64,000 bases of DNA, taken from assembly GCF_004138135.1 (NCBI RefSeq), contig NZ_RYFD01000005.1, positions 1 through 64,000 on the forward strand, given 5' to 3'. The notes beneath the pieces were generated by a model, which was not told the origin of the DNA, ran no database searches, and saw only the letters and a list, made by a program, of their open reading frames with translations. Position numbers and translations under genes: made by a program. Each line of letters opens with the position of its first letter. Positions within the stretch are counted from its first letter, which is position 1. This stretch comes from Candidatus Oscillochloris fontis. Its GTDB lineage: Bacteria > Chloroflexota > Chloroflexia > Chloroflexales > Chloroflexaceae. Shown piece after piece: positions 1 to 9,522 of the stretch.

Positions 1-83
1 ACGGTTGGCTCCTTCGTGCGCAGGGTGCGCAGGTTTGTTCAGCTTTGGGTATTTGGTGAAGGCTATGGCAAAACTCCTGGGAA

Positions 84-977
84 TCACGCATCATCATCAT
101 CAGTAGCGACTGGCTCACGCACCAACGGCTCTGGCATCTGGGCATAGATCTGGGTGGTGGAGAGCGAGGCATGGCCAAGGCGCTCCTGCACCTCACGCAG
201 GTCGGCCCCTTCACCCAACAGATGCGCGGCGAAGGAGTGGCGCAGGGTATGCGGGGTCAGGTCGTGCAGACCAAGCTGCTCGGCGTAGCCCTTCAGAATG
301 AGCCAGAAGCCCTGGCGGGTAAGCTGTTTGCCGCGATGGTTGAGGAAGAGGGTCTGGATCGCACCGTTTTCGCTGCGCACCAGTTGGCTGCGGGCAATAT
401 CCAGGTACTCCTCAATCGCTGTGGCCGCCGTGGGGCTCATCGGCAAGACTCGTTCACGCCCGTTCTTGTTCTTGCAGCACACCGTACCGGCTGCGAGCGA
501 GACATCGGCCAGTTCGAGCGCCACCAGTTCACTCACGCGCATACCGGTGGCCGAGAGCAGTTCGAGCATTGCCTTATCGCGCAGACTCTCCGGGCCACTC
601 GAACGCATGGGTAATTCGAGCAGTTCGTCCATATCGAACTGGGTGATCGCCTTAGGCCGGTCGCGGCTCACTTTGGGTGAGCCGATTTGGCTCGTGGGAT
701 TACTACTGACGATCTTCTGCTCAGCCAGAAATTCAAAGAAGGACTTCATCGCAGCGGTACGCCGCGCCACCGTACTGGTCGCGTAGCCACGTTCGCGCAG
801 CGAGATCATAAACGCCAACATATCGTCGTGGGTAACGGCCTGCCATGTCGTCACCGCACGTTCAGCCAGAAAGAGCCGCAGTTGCTCAAGATCGGTGCGA
901 TAGGCGGAACAGGTATGTTCCGACCTCTGCTGGTCGGTCGCCATGGACACCAAAAATTGTTCGATCTGCTCGTGCAT
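84..977 (-). CDS. xerC: Tyrosine recombinase, XerC/XerD type
   Basis: Site-specific tyrosine recombinase of about 297 residues, the normal Xer length. An N-terminal SAM-like core-binding domain (about residues 1-90) precedes the catalytic domain. Visible catalytic residues are Arg in TGMRVSEL, Lys in the KNGRERVLP hairpin, His/Arg in PHTLRHSFA, His in LGHASLSTT and the nucleophilic Tyr in QIYAQ. I chose the ATG at 977 (MHEQIEQFL), since the upstream extension is low-complexity and not Xer-like. Xer proteins resolve chromosome dimers at dif in the cytoplasm. No integrative element, excisionase or attachment site is seen beside it, so a housekeeping role is more likely than a phage integrase. 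XerC and XerD cannot be separated by sequence reading alone. Confidence 0.88.
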   Translation of the reverse strand: MHEQIEQFLVSMATDQQRSEHTCSAYRTDLEQLRLFLAERAVTTWQAVTHDDMLAFMISLRERGYATSTVARRTAAMKSFFEFLAEQKIVSSNPTSQIGSPKVSRDRPKAITQFDMDELLELPMRSSGPESLRDKAMLELLSATGMRVSELVALELADVSLAAGTVCCKNKNGRERVLPMSPTAATAIEEYLDIARSQLVRSENGAIQTLFLNHRGKQLTRQGFWLILKGYAEQLGLHDLTPHTLRHSFAAHLLGEGADLREVQERLGHASLSTTQIYAQMPEPLVREPVATDDDDA

Positions 978-1164
978 AGTGTATCCCGCCGGTGCAGTTT
1001 GGATAGACGAGGTGTGTCTGGCGCATCTGAGCGCGAGGTAGAAAGAAATAGTAGGCACATTATAGTCTGTCTGTGCCGTGGTGACAATTTTTTGGTAGAC
1101 ATGGTTCGTAGCAGATTGACACTATACCGTCGAATGCCCCTGCCCCCCGGCCCCTCGCACATCA

Positions 1165-1273
1165 GGGCATGTGCAAAGTTCTTGGGGCTACGCCCCAAAC
1201 CATACCAACAAATTTCTGCGGGGGCGGCGCAGCCGCCCCCGCACCCCCACCGGAGGTGGCTTTGCACATGCCC
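1165..1273. repeat. Palindromic intergenic repeat, family A (copy 1)
   Basis: Bounded by perfect 14-bp inverted ends, GGGCATGTGCAAAG at 1165-1178 and its complement at 1260-1273. Inside are smaller hairpins (GGGGCTACGCCCC; GGGGGCGGCGCAGCCGCCCCC). A close copy lies at 60288-60434. It fills most of the gene-free stretch 978-1372; apart from the ribosome-binding site of the next gene I see nothing else there. Confidence 0.85.
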
Positions 1274-1372
1274 TACCTCGCACATGGGCCTAGCCCCGAA
1301 AGAGGAGCCAGGGAAGTATAATAATGGCGTGGTGAGACCAAATAATGGCTACCCTCAAAGGAGACCTTTACC

Positions 1373-3337
1373 ATGCGCTCCAACCCGCACTCCCACCGCA
1401 TCCCGATCTCCGGTCTTGCCCTGCTTATCCTGCTGCCCCTGCTCGTCACCCTTGCGCTACCCGTCCCTCCCGTCGCTGAAGGTCGGGGTGTGGGCAGCAT
1501 CGTCACGTGGGGCGGCAATGATTTTGGCCAAAGGAACGTACCGCCCGATCTAAGCAATGCCGTCGCCATCGCCGCTGGAGGGAATCACAGCATGGCGCTC
1601 AAGGCGGATGGCACCGTGGTTGCGTGGGGCGACAATGGGGCTGGCCAGACGAGCGTGCCGAGCGGGCTGAACACCGTTGCTGCCATCGCTGCTGGAGGGA
1701 ATCACAGCATGGCGCTCAAGGCGGATGGTACGGTGGTTGCGTGGGGTGACAACCAGACGAGCGTGCCGAGCGGGCTGAATGCCGTTGTCGCTATCGCCGC
1801 TGGAGGGAATCACAGCATGGCGCTCAAGGCGGATGGCACCGTGGTTGCGTGGGGCGCCAATGGGGCTGGCCAGACGAGCGTGCCGAGCGGGCTGAATGCC
1901 GTTGTCGCTATCGCCGCTGGAGGGAATCACAGCACGGCGCTCAAGGCAGATGGTACCGTCGTTGCGTGGGGTGACAATGGGGCGAGCCAGACGAGTGTGC
2001 CGAGCGGGCTGAGTAATGTCATCGCCATCGCCGCTGGAGCGTTTCACAGCATGGCGATCAAAAGCGATGGCACTGTCGTCGCGTGGGGAGGCAATGGGGA
2101 TGGCCAGACGGACGTGCCATCCAATCTAAGCAACGCCGTTGCCATCGCCGCTGGAACAACTCACAGTATGGTTCTAGTAGCGAACAGCATCACCAGGGTG
2201 TGGGGCGACAATGATTCTGGCCAGAGGAACGTGCCGCCCGATCTAAGCAATGTCGTCGCCATCGCCGCTGGAGGGAATCACAGCATGGCGCTCAAGGCCG
2301 ATGGCACCGTCGTCGCGTGGGGCGACAATGCGAATGGTCAGACAAATGTACCGAGCGGGCTGAACAACGTTGTCGCCATCGCCGCTGGATGGCATCACAG
2401 CATGGCGCTCAAGGCAGATGGCACCGTCGTCGCGTGGGGCTACAATAATTATGGCCAGACGAATGTACCGAGTGGGCTGAGCAATGTTGTCGCCATCATC
2501 GCTGGAGGGTGGCACAGCATGGCGCTCAAGGCTGATGGTACCGTTGTTGCGTGGGGTTCCAGTGATTATCGCCAGACGAGTGTACCGAGCGGGCTGAGCA
2601 ACGTTGTCGCCATCGCCGCTGGAGGGTGGCATAGCATGGCGCTCAAAGCCGATGGCACCGTTGTCGCGTGGGGCTTCAATGATTATGGCCAGACAAACGC
2701 ACCGAGCGGACTGAGCAACGTTGTCGCTATCGCCGCTGGCGCGTTTCACAGCATCGCGCTCAACGCCGCCGGTACCGTTATCGTGTGGGGTGACAATAGG
2801 AATGGCCAGACGAATGTGCCGAGTGGGCTGAGCAATGTTGTCGCTATCGCCACTGGAGGGTGGCACAACGTGGCACTCAAGGCTGATGGTACCGTTGTTG
2901 CGTGGGGCCACAATAATGATGGCCAGACAAACGTACCGAGCGGGATGAGCAATGTTGTTGCCATCGCCGCTGGAGCGTTTCACTCAGCCGCCTTAACACG
3001 GGGTAACAACGCGCCTCTGATCACCGAGGGGACGAGTGCCAGCGTGACGATGAGTGAGGATGGTAGCCCCACCGCCTTCACCCTTACCCTCAATGCCAGC
3101 GACCCCGACGGCAATACGCTCACCTGGAGTATTGCCACCGCCGCCGCACATGGCAACGCAAGTGTGAGCGGTACGGGTACGAGCAAGGCTATCACCTACA
3201 CGCCAGTAACCGACTACAACGGCAATGACAGCTTTGTTGTGCGCATCTCCGACGGTAGCCTCAGCGATACGATCACCGTCAACGTGACGATTGAGGCGGT
3301 CAATGAATATGTCTACCTGCCGGTGGTTATGCGGTAG
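1373..3337 (+). CDS. Secreted RCC1-repeat beta-propeller protein with cadherin-like C-terminal domain
   Basis: 654 residues. A Sec signal peptide (residues about 1-38, basic start then LALLILLPLLVTLALP) is followed by 13 RCC1-type repeats of about 39 residues with the recurring core VVAIAAGxxHSMALKADGTVVAWG. A cadherin/VCBS-like beta-sandwich (about residues 545-640, SxxDPDGNTLTWSI and DYNGNDSF) ends in YLPVVMR. The DNA is tandemly repeated with a period near 117 bp. The start is supported by AAGGAG 10 bp upstream. Predicted to be exported and surface-bound or secreted; RCC1 propellers usually bind proteins, and no catalytic motif is seen. Two superblocks each begin with GQRNVPPDLSN, suggesting internal duplication (6 then 7 blades). 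The third blade is shortened. The stop codon lies in a TAGAGACGC sequence shared with family D repeats. Confidence 0.85.
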   Translation: MRSNPHSHRIPISGLALLILLPLLVTLALPVPPVAEGRGVGSIVTWGGNDFGQRNVPPDLSNAVAIAAGGNHSMALKADGTVVAWGDNGAGQTSVPSGLNTVAAIAAGGNHSMALKADGTVVAWGDNQTSVPSGLNAVVAIAAGGNHSMALKADGTVVAWGANGAGQTSVPSGLNAVVAIAAGGNHSTALKADGTVVAWGDNGASQTSVPSGLSNVIAIAAGAFHSMAIKSDGTVVAWGGNGDGQTDVPSNLSNAVAIAAGTTHSMVLVANSITRVWGDNDSGQRNVPPDLSNVVAIAAGGNHSMALKADGTVVAWGDNANGQTNVPSGLNNVVAIAAGWHHSMALKADGTVVAWGYNNYGQTNVPSGLSNVVAIIAGGWHSMALKADGTVVAWGSSDYRQTSVPSGLSNVVAIAAGGWHSMALKADGTVVAWGFNDYGQTNAPSGLSNVVAIAAGAFHSIALNAAGTVIVWGDNRNGQTNVPSGLSNVVAIATGGWHNVALKADGTVVAWGHNNDGQTNVPSGMSNVVAIAAGAFHSAALTRGNNAPLITEGTSASVTMSEDGSPTAFTLTLNASDPDGNTLTWSIATAAAHGNASVSGTGTSKAITYTPVTDYNGNDSFVVRISDGSLSDTITVNVTIEAVNEYVYLPVVMR

Positions 3338-3444
3338 AGACGCGAGCTATCACTGCCCTGAAGGGCGGTTGACAAAGCGATTCCCATCCGCTACGATGAT
3401 TCTTATTCCCAACGAATCAAAATCATATCTATAAGGAGCACAGC

Positions 3445-4128
3445 GTGAGGATCGCTGGCAACTATACCTTCGAGGCCACCCGCGAGGAGGTCTGGGCCGC
3501 TTTGAATGATCCTGAGGTGCTGGCCCGGACTATTCCGGGCTGCCAGCAGTTGGATCAGGTTGGCCCCAACGAGTATGAGACGACGCTGAAGATCGGTCTT
3601 CAGGCGGTGCGCGGCGTCTATTCGGGGCGGGTCAAGATTGATGATGTGGTCGTCCCTGAATCGTACACGGTGCATGTTGATGGCAAGGGCAATAACGGCT
3701 TTCTCAATGGCCATGGGGTGATCAAGCTGCGCATCGAGGGTGAAACGACGATCCTCGATTATGGTGGCGAGGCTCAGATCGGTGGCACGATTGCTAGTGT
3801 GGGCCAGCGCCTGATTGATGGGGCGGCGCGTACCCTCATCCACCAGAGCCTGAAGGCTCTCGCTACCCAGATCGAGGCCCGCCGCCTACCCGCCGAGCCA
3901 CCACCTGCGCCCCCCGCCCCTGAACCTGTAGCCGAACCTGATCCTGTACCCTCCGCCCCGCCCCAGATCGAGCGTCGCACGATTGTCGTCCCCGCCCACG
4001 AGCAACTCAGCGAAGTTGATATTGCGCGTGGCATGCTGGTGGATTTCTTCGCCCAGAAACCCTGGCTGGGGTGGGTAGTCGCCGCCTTCCTGCTCGGCTA
4101 CCTCTTCGGTACCCGCCGCTCGTCGTAG
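3445..4128 (+). CDS. coxG: CoxG-like SRPBCC membrane-anchored protein
   Basis: 227 residues. Residues 1-150 are a START/SRPBCC fold of the carbon monoxide dehydrogenase subunit G family ([25 protein letters not shown] is typical). A Pro/Ala-rich linker follows, then one C-terminal membrane segment ([16 protein letters not shown]) and a basic tail. GTG start at 3445 with AAGGAG 6 bp upstream. CoxG proteins are thought to recruit CO dehydrogenase-type enzymes to the membrane; that role is known for related proteins and inferred here. It heads a coxG-S-L-M cluster, which supports co-transcription with the enzyme subunits. Confidence 0.85.
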   Translation: MRIAGNYTFEATREEVWAALNDPEVLARTIPGCQQLDQVGPNEYETTLKIGLQAVRGVYSGRVKIDDVVVPESYTVHVDGKGNNGFLNGHGVIKLRIEGETTILDYGGEAQIGGTIASVGQRLIDGAARTLIHQSLKALATQIEARRLPAEPPPAPPAPEPVAEPDPVPSAPPQIERRTIVVPAHEQLSEVDIARGMLVDFFAQKPWLGWVVAAFLLGYLFGTRRSS

Positions 4129-4160
4129 ATGTCGCTCGTACAACAAGGAGGTTCCTCACC

Positions 4161-4640
4161 GTGACAAAAATTACGCTAACCGTCAATGGTACCCGCTACA
4201 CCCGTGATGTGGAATCGCGTACCCTGCTCGTCCACTTCCTGCGCGAACAACTTAACCTGACTGGTACCCATATTGGTTGCGATACTAGCCAGTGCGGCGC
4301 GTGTGTCGTGCATCTGAATGGGGTGAGTGTCAAGTCGTGTACGACGCTGGCGGTGCAGTGCGATGGGGCCGAGGTTACGACGATTGAGGGTCTTGCCCCC
4401 GAAGGGACGCTGCATCCGCTTCAGGAGGCGTTCTGGGAGTTGCACGGCCTCCAGTGTGGCTACTGTACCCCCGGCATGATCATGTCGGCGGCGGATCTGT
4501 TGGCCAAGAACCCGCATCCCACGCCGAGTGAGATCCGCCATGGCCTAGAGGGCAATCTGTGTCGCTGCACCGGCTATGAGAATATCGTGCGCGCGGTGAG
4601 TAGTGCGGCTGAGAAGATGGGATCTCCGGTCATCCCGTAG
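4161..4640 (+). CDS. coxS: Xanthine oxidase-family [2Fe-2S] small subunit (CoxS-like)
   Basis: 159 residues from the GTG at 4161, which has a strong AAGGAGG just upstream; longer in-frame starts add an unrelated tail. The N-terminal ferredoxin-type cluster is [15 protein letters not shown] plus a later Cys. The C-terminal cluster shows CGYCTPGM and CRCTGY. It passes electrons between the molybdenum site and FAD in heterotrimeric molybdenum hydroxylases. It follows coxG and precedes the large subunit. Its TAG stop is the first part of a family C repeat (4637-4710), which separates it from coxL. Confidence 0.93.
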   Translation: MTKITLTVNGTRYTRDVESRTLLVHFLREQLNLTGTHIGCDTSQCGACVVHLNGVSVKSCTTLAVQCDGAEVTTIEGLAPEGTLHPLQEAFWELHGLQCGYCTPGMIMSAADLLAKNPHPTPSEIRHGLEGNLCRCTGYENIVRAVSSAAEKMGSPVIP

Positions 4641-4710
4641 GGGCGAAGCATCGCCCTCCATGGAGCAAGGGACCCCGAACGAGGTTGGTGGGCGATGCTT
4701 CGCCCCTATA
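4637..4710. repeat. Inverted repeat, family C (copy 1)
   Basis: Perfect 18-bp arms, TAGGGGCGAAGCATCGCC at 4638-4655 and its complement at 4691-4708. Lies between coxS and coxL, and its first three bases are the coxS stop codon. Other copies are at 12053, 35422 and (half-size) 42294. Confidence 0.85.
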
Positions 4711-4729
4711 CAGGAAGAAGGAGGCAACG

Positions 4730-7108
4730 ATGACCAATGAGTCCGACCTCAAGCCGCGCTATGTGGGCCAGGCCATGAAGCGGCGCGAAGATCCCCAGTT
4801 GATCACCGGGCGCGGTACCTATCTCGATGATATTAAACTGCCCGCGATGCTCCATGTCTCCCTCGTGCGCAGCCCCTACGCCCACGCCCGGATCACCGCG
4901 ATTGATGCCCGCCGCGCCCTCAATCGGCGTGGGGTGGTGGCGGTCTTTACCGGCCAGGATATGCTCGATCTCAATCCTTTGCCCTGTGCGTGGCAGGCCG
5001 GGCGGGTGACGAACCACGTCAATACGCCGCGTGCCCTCGCGGTGGATACGGTGCGCCACGTCGGTGAGCCGGTGGCCATGGTGTTGGCCGAGGATCGCTA
5101 TCTTGCCCGTGACGCCGCCGATATGGTTGATGTGAGTTATGAGCCGCTACCGGCAGTGGTGGATGCGCGTGATGCCACGCAGCCCGGTGCGCCGCAACTG
5201 CACGCGAATGCGCCCAATAATATCGTGATGGAGTGGGAGGCCGGGGATCGCGCCAAGACTGATGCCGCCTTTGCCCAGGCTGAGGTTGTCGTGGCCGAAC
5301 CGATCATCAACCAACGCCTCATCCCCACCCCGATGGAGACACGCGGTACGGTGGCGCGTTATGATGCGGCTACCGGCGAGTTCACGGTCTGGATGACTTC
5401 GCAGGCGCCCCATGTCATGCGGCTGCTCCTCGCCGCGTTTGTCTTCGGTATCCCCGAAACCAAGCTGCGCTGTATCTCACCCCATGTCGGCGGGGCCTTC
5501 GGCCAGAAGATCTTCTGCTATAACGACATGGCCTTTACCATGTGGGCGGCGCGCAAACTGGGGCGGCCGGTTAAGTTTGTGGAAGAACGCTCCGAGAACT
5601 ACCGCGCCTCTACCCACGGGCGCGACCACAGTACCGATGCGGAGTTGTGTGGCCGCCGCGATGGTACGATCACTGGCTTGCGCGTCAAGACTCATGCCAA
5701 CCTGGGGGCCTACCTGAGCACGATTGCCCCCGGTATTCCCACCACTCTCTATGGCCGCATCATCACCGGGGTGTATGCGATCCCCGCCGCCTATTGCCAC
5801 GTCACCGGGGTCTACACGAACACCGCTATGGTGGATGCCTACCGGGGCGCGGGGCGGCCAGAGGCGAGCTATCTGATCGAGCGTATGCTCGACCGCTTTG
5901 CCGCCGAGATCGGCATGGACCCCGCTGCGGTGCGGCGCAAGAACTTCATCCAGCCCGACCAGTTCCCCTACGCAAATGGCATGGGCCTCTTGCCCTACGA
6001 TAGCGGCAATTATGAACCCGCGCTCGACAAGGCACTGGAGATGGTCGGTTATGCCGACTTCCGCGCCCGCCAAGCCGAGGCGCGTACTCAGGGGCGCTAC
6101 TTGGGCCTCGGTATCAGTTCCTATGTCGAGATCTGTGGTGTGGCTCCCAGCGCCTGGATCGGCCTCGCCGGTGAAGGCTGGGGCGCGGGGCTCTTCGAGA
6201 GTGCCAACGTGCGTGTCCACCTCACCGGCAAGGTGGTGGTGACCACCGGCTCGCTGCCGCATGGCCAGGGCTTGGAGACCACCTTCGCCCAGATTGTCGC
6301 CGATGAGTTGGGTGTCCCCTACGAGGATGTCGAGATTAAGTGGGGCGACACGCTCGGTACGCCGTTTGGCTACGGAACCTACGGTTCGCGCTCGCTCACC
6401 GTGGGTGGCACGGCAATCAAGCAGAGCCTCGATAAGATCAAGGCTAAGGCCAAGCGCCTCGCGGCCCACATGCTCGAAGCCAACGCGGACGACATTGAAT
6501 TTACTGACGGCAAAGCCTTTGTGCGCGGTGCGCCTGCGCAGGCCAAGACCCTGGCCGAGATTGCGTTGCAGGCGAGTGTGGCCTACAGCCTGCCCGCAGG
6601 CATGGAGCCATTTCTCGACGAGACCAGTTACTACGACCCGCCCAACTGTACCTTCCCCTTCGGTACGCATATCAGCATGGTTGAAGTAGATCCCGAAACC
6701 GGCCATGTGGATCTGCAACGCTACATCGCCGTGGACGACTGTGGCAACCTGATCAACCCGTTGGTGGTCGAGGGCCAGATCCATGGCGGGATTGTGCAGG
6801 GCATCGCCCAGGCACTCTACGAGCAGGCCATCTACGATGCCAATGGCCAGTTGCTCACCGGCACCCTATTGGACTACGCCATCCCCACTGCTGCGATGGC
6901 CCCGCACATCGAGACTGCCCACACCTTCACCCCCAGCCCGGTCAACCCCATGGGGGTGAAGGGGGCTGGTGAGGCGGGCACGATTGGCGCGGCGCAGTGC
7001 GTAATGAACGCGATCATTGACGCCCTGGCCCCCTTGGGGGTCAAGCACATGCAGATGCCCGCCACCCCAGAGCGGGTCTGGCACGCGATCCACAAGGAGC
7101 CTGTATGA
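4730..7108 (+). CDS. coxL: Molybdenum hydroxylase large subunit, form II CoxL-like
   Basis: 792 residues, the usual size for the Mo-pterin subunit of the xanthine oxidase/CO dehydrogenase family. ATG at 4730 with GGAGG 5 bp upstream. Visible motifs are GGAFGQK (molybdopterin region), GAGEAGTIGA near the C-terminus (catalytic Glu) and AYRGAGRPEA around residues 375-385. Form I CO dehydrogenases carry AYxCSFR with the Cys that holds copper; here it is AYRGAGR, the form II signature. The substrate is therefore not established as CO and may be another aldehyde or heterocycle. The ATGA overlap with coxM indicates translational coupling. Confidence 0.9.
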   Translation: MTNESDLKPRYVGQAMKRREDPQLITGRGTYLDDIKLPAMLHVSLVRSPYAHARITAIDARRALNRRGVVAVFTGQDMLDLNPLPCAWQAGRVTNHVNTPRALAVDTVRHVGEPVAMVLAEDRYLARDAADMVDVSYEPLPAVVDARDATQPGAPQLHANAPNNIVMEWEAGDRAKTDAAFAQAEVVVAEPIINQRLIPTPMETRGTVARYDAATGEFTVWMTSQAPHVMRLLLAAFVFGIPETKLRCISPHVGGAFGQKIFCYNDMAFTMWAARKLGRPVKFVEERSENYRASTHGRDHSTDAELCGRRDGTITGLRVKTHANLGAYLSTIAPGIPTTLYGRIITGVYAIPAAYCHVTGVYTNTAMVDAYRGAGRPEASYLIERMLDRFAAEIGMDPAAVRRKNFIQPDQFPYANGMGLLPYDSGNYEPALDKALEMVGYADFRARQAEARTQGRYLGLGISSYVEICGVAPSAWIGLAGEGWGAGLFESANVRVHLTGKVVVTTGSLPHGQGLETTFAQIVADELGVPYEDVEIKWGDTLGTPFGYGTYGSRSLTVGGTAIKQSLDKIKAKAKRLAAHMLEANADDIEFTDGKAFVRGAPAQAKTLAEIALQASVAYSLPAGMEPFLDETSYYDPPNCTFPFGTHISMVEVDPETGHVDLQRYIAVDDCGNLINPLVVEGQIHGGIVQGIAQALYEQAIYDANGQLLTGTLLDYAIPTAAMAPHIETAHTFTPSPVNPMGVKGAGEAGTIGAAQCVMNAIIDALAPLGVKHMQMPATPERVWHAIHKEPV

Positions 7109-7968
7109 TCCCCAGCCCCTTTGAATATCTCGCCCCCACCAGTGTGGACGAGGCGATCACCTTGTTGCAGGAGTATGGTGAGGATGCGAAGATTCTCGCC
7201 GGGGGCCACTCGCTCATCCCGGCGATGAAGTTGCGCCTTTCTGCCCCCAGCATCCTGATTGACATCACCCGCATCGCCGAACTACGCGGCATTGTGGTCA
7301 ACGGCACGATCAACATCGGCGCAGGCACCACCTGGCAGATGATCGAGCATCACCCCGAACTAAAGCAGGTCTGCCCGGTATTGCCGCAGGCGGTGGCCAA
7401 GATCGGCGACATCCAGGTGCGCAACCGGGGCACCCTGGGCGGCTCGTTGGCCCACGCCGATCCAGCGGCGGACATCACGGCGGTGGTGTTGGTGCTCGAC
7501 GCCCAGATCCGTACCCAGGGGCCAAACGGCAGCCGCACTATCTCCGCCGCCGACTTCTTCGTGGACATGCTCACCACGGCGCTAGAGCCAGAGGAGTTGA
7601 TCACCGCGATCATCTGCCCACGCCTCGGTGCGGACGAGGGCGCGGCCTACACCAAGTTCCCCCATCCTGCCAGCCGCTACCCGATTGTGGGCGCGGCCGC
7701 CTACCTCAAACTAACAGACGGCAAGGTGAGCGCCTGCCGCGTCGCGATCACCGGGGCTGGCCCGATGCCCACCCGCCAGATCGCCTGCGAACAGGCGCTG
7801 CTCGGCACCGACGCCTCGGACGCGGCCATCGCCAATGCCGCCGCACTTGCCGGGCAGGAGATGGAGATCCTCGGTGATATTCATGCCAGCGAGGAGTATC
7901 GGCGGGCCATGGTGCAGGTCTACACCAAACGCGCCTTGCTCAAGGCCAGGGGGGCGATTAAATTATAA
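7105..7968 (+). CDS. coxM: Molybdenum hydroxylase FAD-binding medium subunit (CoxM-like)
   Basis: 287 residues, typical length. The FAD-binding motif AGGHSLIPAMKLRL is at residues 32-45 and the second flavin motif, IGDIQVRNRGTLGGSLAHADPAAD, at about 99-122; the C-terminal CO dehydrogenase flavoprotein domain follows. The start codon overlaps the coxL stop (ATGA). It completes the G-S-L-M operon. Order S-L-M rather than M-S-L is also more usual for form II clusters. No maturation genes (coxD/E/F, mocA-type) are in the window. Confidence 0.9.
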   Translation: MIPSPFEYLAPTSVDEAITLLQEYGEDAKILAGGHSLIPAMKLRLSAPSILIDITRIAELRGIVVNGTINIGAGTTWQMIEHHPELKQVCPVLPQAVAKIGDIQVRNRGTLGGSLAHADPAADITAVVLVLDAQIRTQGPNGSRTISAADFFVDMLTTALEPEELITAIICPRLGADEGAAYTKFPHPASRYPIVGAAAYLKLTDGKVSACRVAITGAGPMPTRQIACEQALLGTDASDAAIANAAALAGQEMEILGDIHASEEYRRAMVQVYTKRALLKARGAIKL

Positions 7969-7975
7969 TCGGGGC

Positions 7976-8027
7976 GTAGAGACGCATGTAGCGTAGAGAC
8001 GCAATATCTTGCGTCTCTACGCTACAT
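7976..8027. repeat. GTAGAGACGC inverted repeat, family D (copy 1)
   Basis: Perfect 19-bp arms at 7986-8004 and 8009-8027 with a 4-base loop, preceded by an extra GTAGAGACGC. Lies between the convergent coxM and prs genes and contains the prs stop codon (TAG at 8022-8024, complement). Could act as a transcription terminator for either gene, though there is no clear T-tract. Confidence 0.8.
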
Positions 8028-9023
8028 CAACGCCGGGTGGTTGCGTTGCTGAAAGATCGTATCCACCGAGACCCCGCTATGGATGCGCTGAATCACCTCG
8101 GCCACCAAGTGGCTGACACTCAGCACCGTCAGTTGCGGCCAGCGCTTCTCCGGCGGCAGCGGCAGGGTATCGGTGGTTACTAACTCCTTGAGCGAACTCT
8201 TACGCAGCCGCTCGACCGCCTTACCCGCAAAGACCGCGTGGACACAACTGGCATAAATCTCGCGTGCCCCTTCGCGCTCCAGCAACTCGATTACTTCCAG
8301 CATCGAGCCACCGGTGGCGATCTCATCATCCACGAGGATGCAGCGCTTCCCGGCCACATCACCGATCAGGTTGAGGATCTCCGGCGAAGTCAGGTTGCCG
8401 CCATCGGTACGCCCGAAATGCTGCACGCGCCGCTTCTCAGCAATCGCCAGTGGCGCACCTAACGCCTCAGCAAAGTTGCGCCCGCGCTTGGCAAACCCCA
8501 CATCAGGCGAGACCACAATCGCATCATCCCAATTCTTATCAGCGAAGTAGCGCACCAGCAAGTTCATCGCCGTCAGTTCATCGGTGGGAATATTGAAGAA
8601 GCCCTGGATCTGCCCGGCGTGCAGGTCAATCGTGAGCACCTGATGGGCACCCGCCGCCTGGATCATATCCGCCAACAACCGCGCCGTAATCGGCACACGC
8701 GGCTGATCGCGCTTATCGGTACGCCCGTAGGCATAGTAGGGAATCACCGCCGTGATGCGCCCCGCTGAAGCACGCTTGCACGCATCCAGCATGATCAGCA
8801 ACTCCATGATCCGGTCGCTCAGGTTGGGTGTCGAGAGCGACTGCACGACAAAGACATCCTTCTCGCGCACACTCTCGTTCAGCTTAATGAAGATATTCTC
8901 GTTACTGAACTTGACAATCGTTGCATCACCCAAGGGGACACCGACCCGATCACAGATCGCCTGAGCCAGAGCGTTATTACCGTTGCCAGTGAAGATGCGC
9001 AGTTCGTCGAAACGGCTTCCCAT
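8022..9023 (-). CDS. prs: Ribose-phosphate pyrophosphokinase
   Basis: 333 residues. Makes PRPP from ribose 5-phosphate and ATP for nucleotide, His and Trp synthesis. Seen are the N-terminal FTGNGNNALAQAICDRVGV region, the FSNENIFIKLNESVREKDVFVVQS segment typical of PRPP synthetases, DLHAGQIQGFF, and the PRPP-binding loop VDDEIATGGS. ATG at 9023 (MGSRFDEL) preceded by GGAGAG; the longer frame adds an unrelated N-terminus. Last gene of a minus-strand run from 11.9 kb. Confidence 0.95.
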   Translation of the reverse strand: MGSRFDELRIFTGNGNNALAQAICDRVGVPLGDATIVKFSNENIFIKLNESVREKDVFVVQSLSTPNLSDRIMELLIMLDACKRASAGRITAVIPYYAYGRTDKRDQPRVPITARLLADMIQAAGAHQVLTIDLHAGQIQGFFNIPTDELTAMNLLVRYFADKNWDDAIVVSPDVGFAKRGRNFAEALGAPLAIAEKRRVQHFGRTDGGNLTSPEILNLIGDVAGKRCILVDDEIATGGSMLEVIELLEREGAREIYASCVHAVFAGKAVERLRKSSLKELVTTDTLPLPPEKRWPQLTVLSVSHLVAEVIQRIHSGVSVDTIFQQRNHPALM

Positions 9024-9046
9024 GATACTCTCCAAATGATCGTAAA

Positions 9047-9508
9047 CTACAACCTGCAATCTGCAATCTGCAATTGATCGAGCAAGGCGCTGCGCTCGAT
9101 ACGAACACCAACCGGGAGACCAGCGCGCAATGGCGCATCGTCATCATCAGCGACAATCAGCGTGGTAATCGAGGGACGCTGGATGAGCGCCGCCAACAGA
9201 TGTCCGATGCCCATACTCGCCAGCCGTGGTGCGAGTCCCAACCCGGCCTTCTGCGCAAAGCTCAACGCGGTGTCCGCATTACGAAAGGCCAGCAGCATGC
9301 GTGGCCGAGCGGGGGGCGAGGCCGCAGAGAGTTCACCCGTGCCAGTGCCATGGCTGGCACTACGGAAAATATACAGGCGCTGCCCCGGCTGGCCCGAATC
9401 CCCTAGGAAGCCGCGTGCCCATGCCAGCGTTGCGGCTGCGGCCTCGGCTCCAAAGCCCGCATGCTGAGCCGCCATAATGAAGAGTTGCGCATCGTCCATC
9501 TTAGGCAT
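9047..9508 (-). CDS. Hypothetical protein, weakly SseB-like
   Basis: 153 residues, not confidently recognised. The middle and C-terminal half (LLAFRNADTALSFAQKAGL ... LLAALIQRPSITTLIVADD) recalls SseB/enhanced-serine-sensitivity-type domains, but this is an impression. No signal peptide or membrane segment. Sits between a membrane protein (15 bp upstream) and prs (23 bp downstream) on the same strand, so probably co-transcribed. The last codons run through a short CTGCAAT triplication (9054-9075), so the original C-terminus may have been altered. Confidence 0.6.
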   Translation of the reverse strand: MPKMDDAQLFIMAAQHAGFGAEAAAATLAWARGFLGDSGQPGQRLYIFRSASHGTGTGELSAASPPARPRMLLAFRNADTALSFAQKAGLGLAPRLASMGIGHLLAALIQRPSITTLIVADDDDAPLRAGLPVGVRIERSALLDQLQIADCRL

Positions 9509-9522
9509 CCCCCACCAACACG

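Noticed and set aside
84-1058. Phage or integrative element integrase at the left edge
   Set aside because: Xer-length protein with no excisionase, attachment repeats or cargo; housekeeping XerC/D is simpler.
1550-2983. Two minus-strand frames opposite the RCC1 protein
   Set aside because: Repetitive complement of the propeller repeats, no ribosome-binding site.
4730-7108. Naming the enzyme a form I aerobic CO dehydrogenase
   Set aside because: The AYxCSFR active-site loop is absent; AYRGAGR is present.
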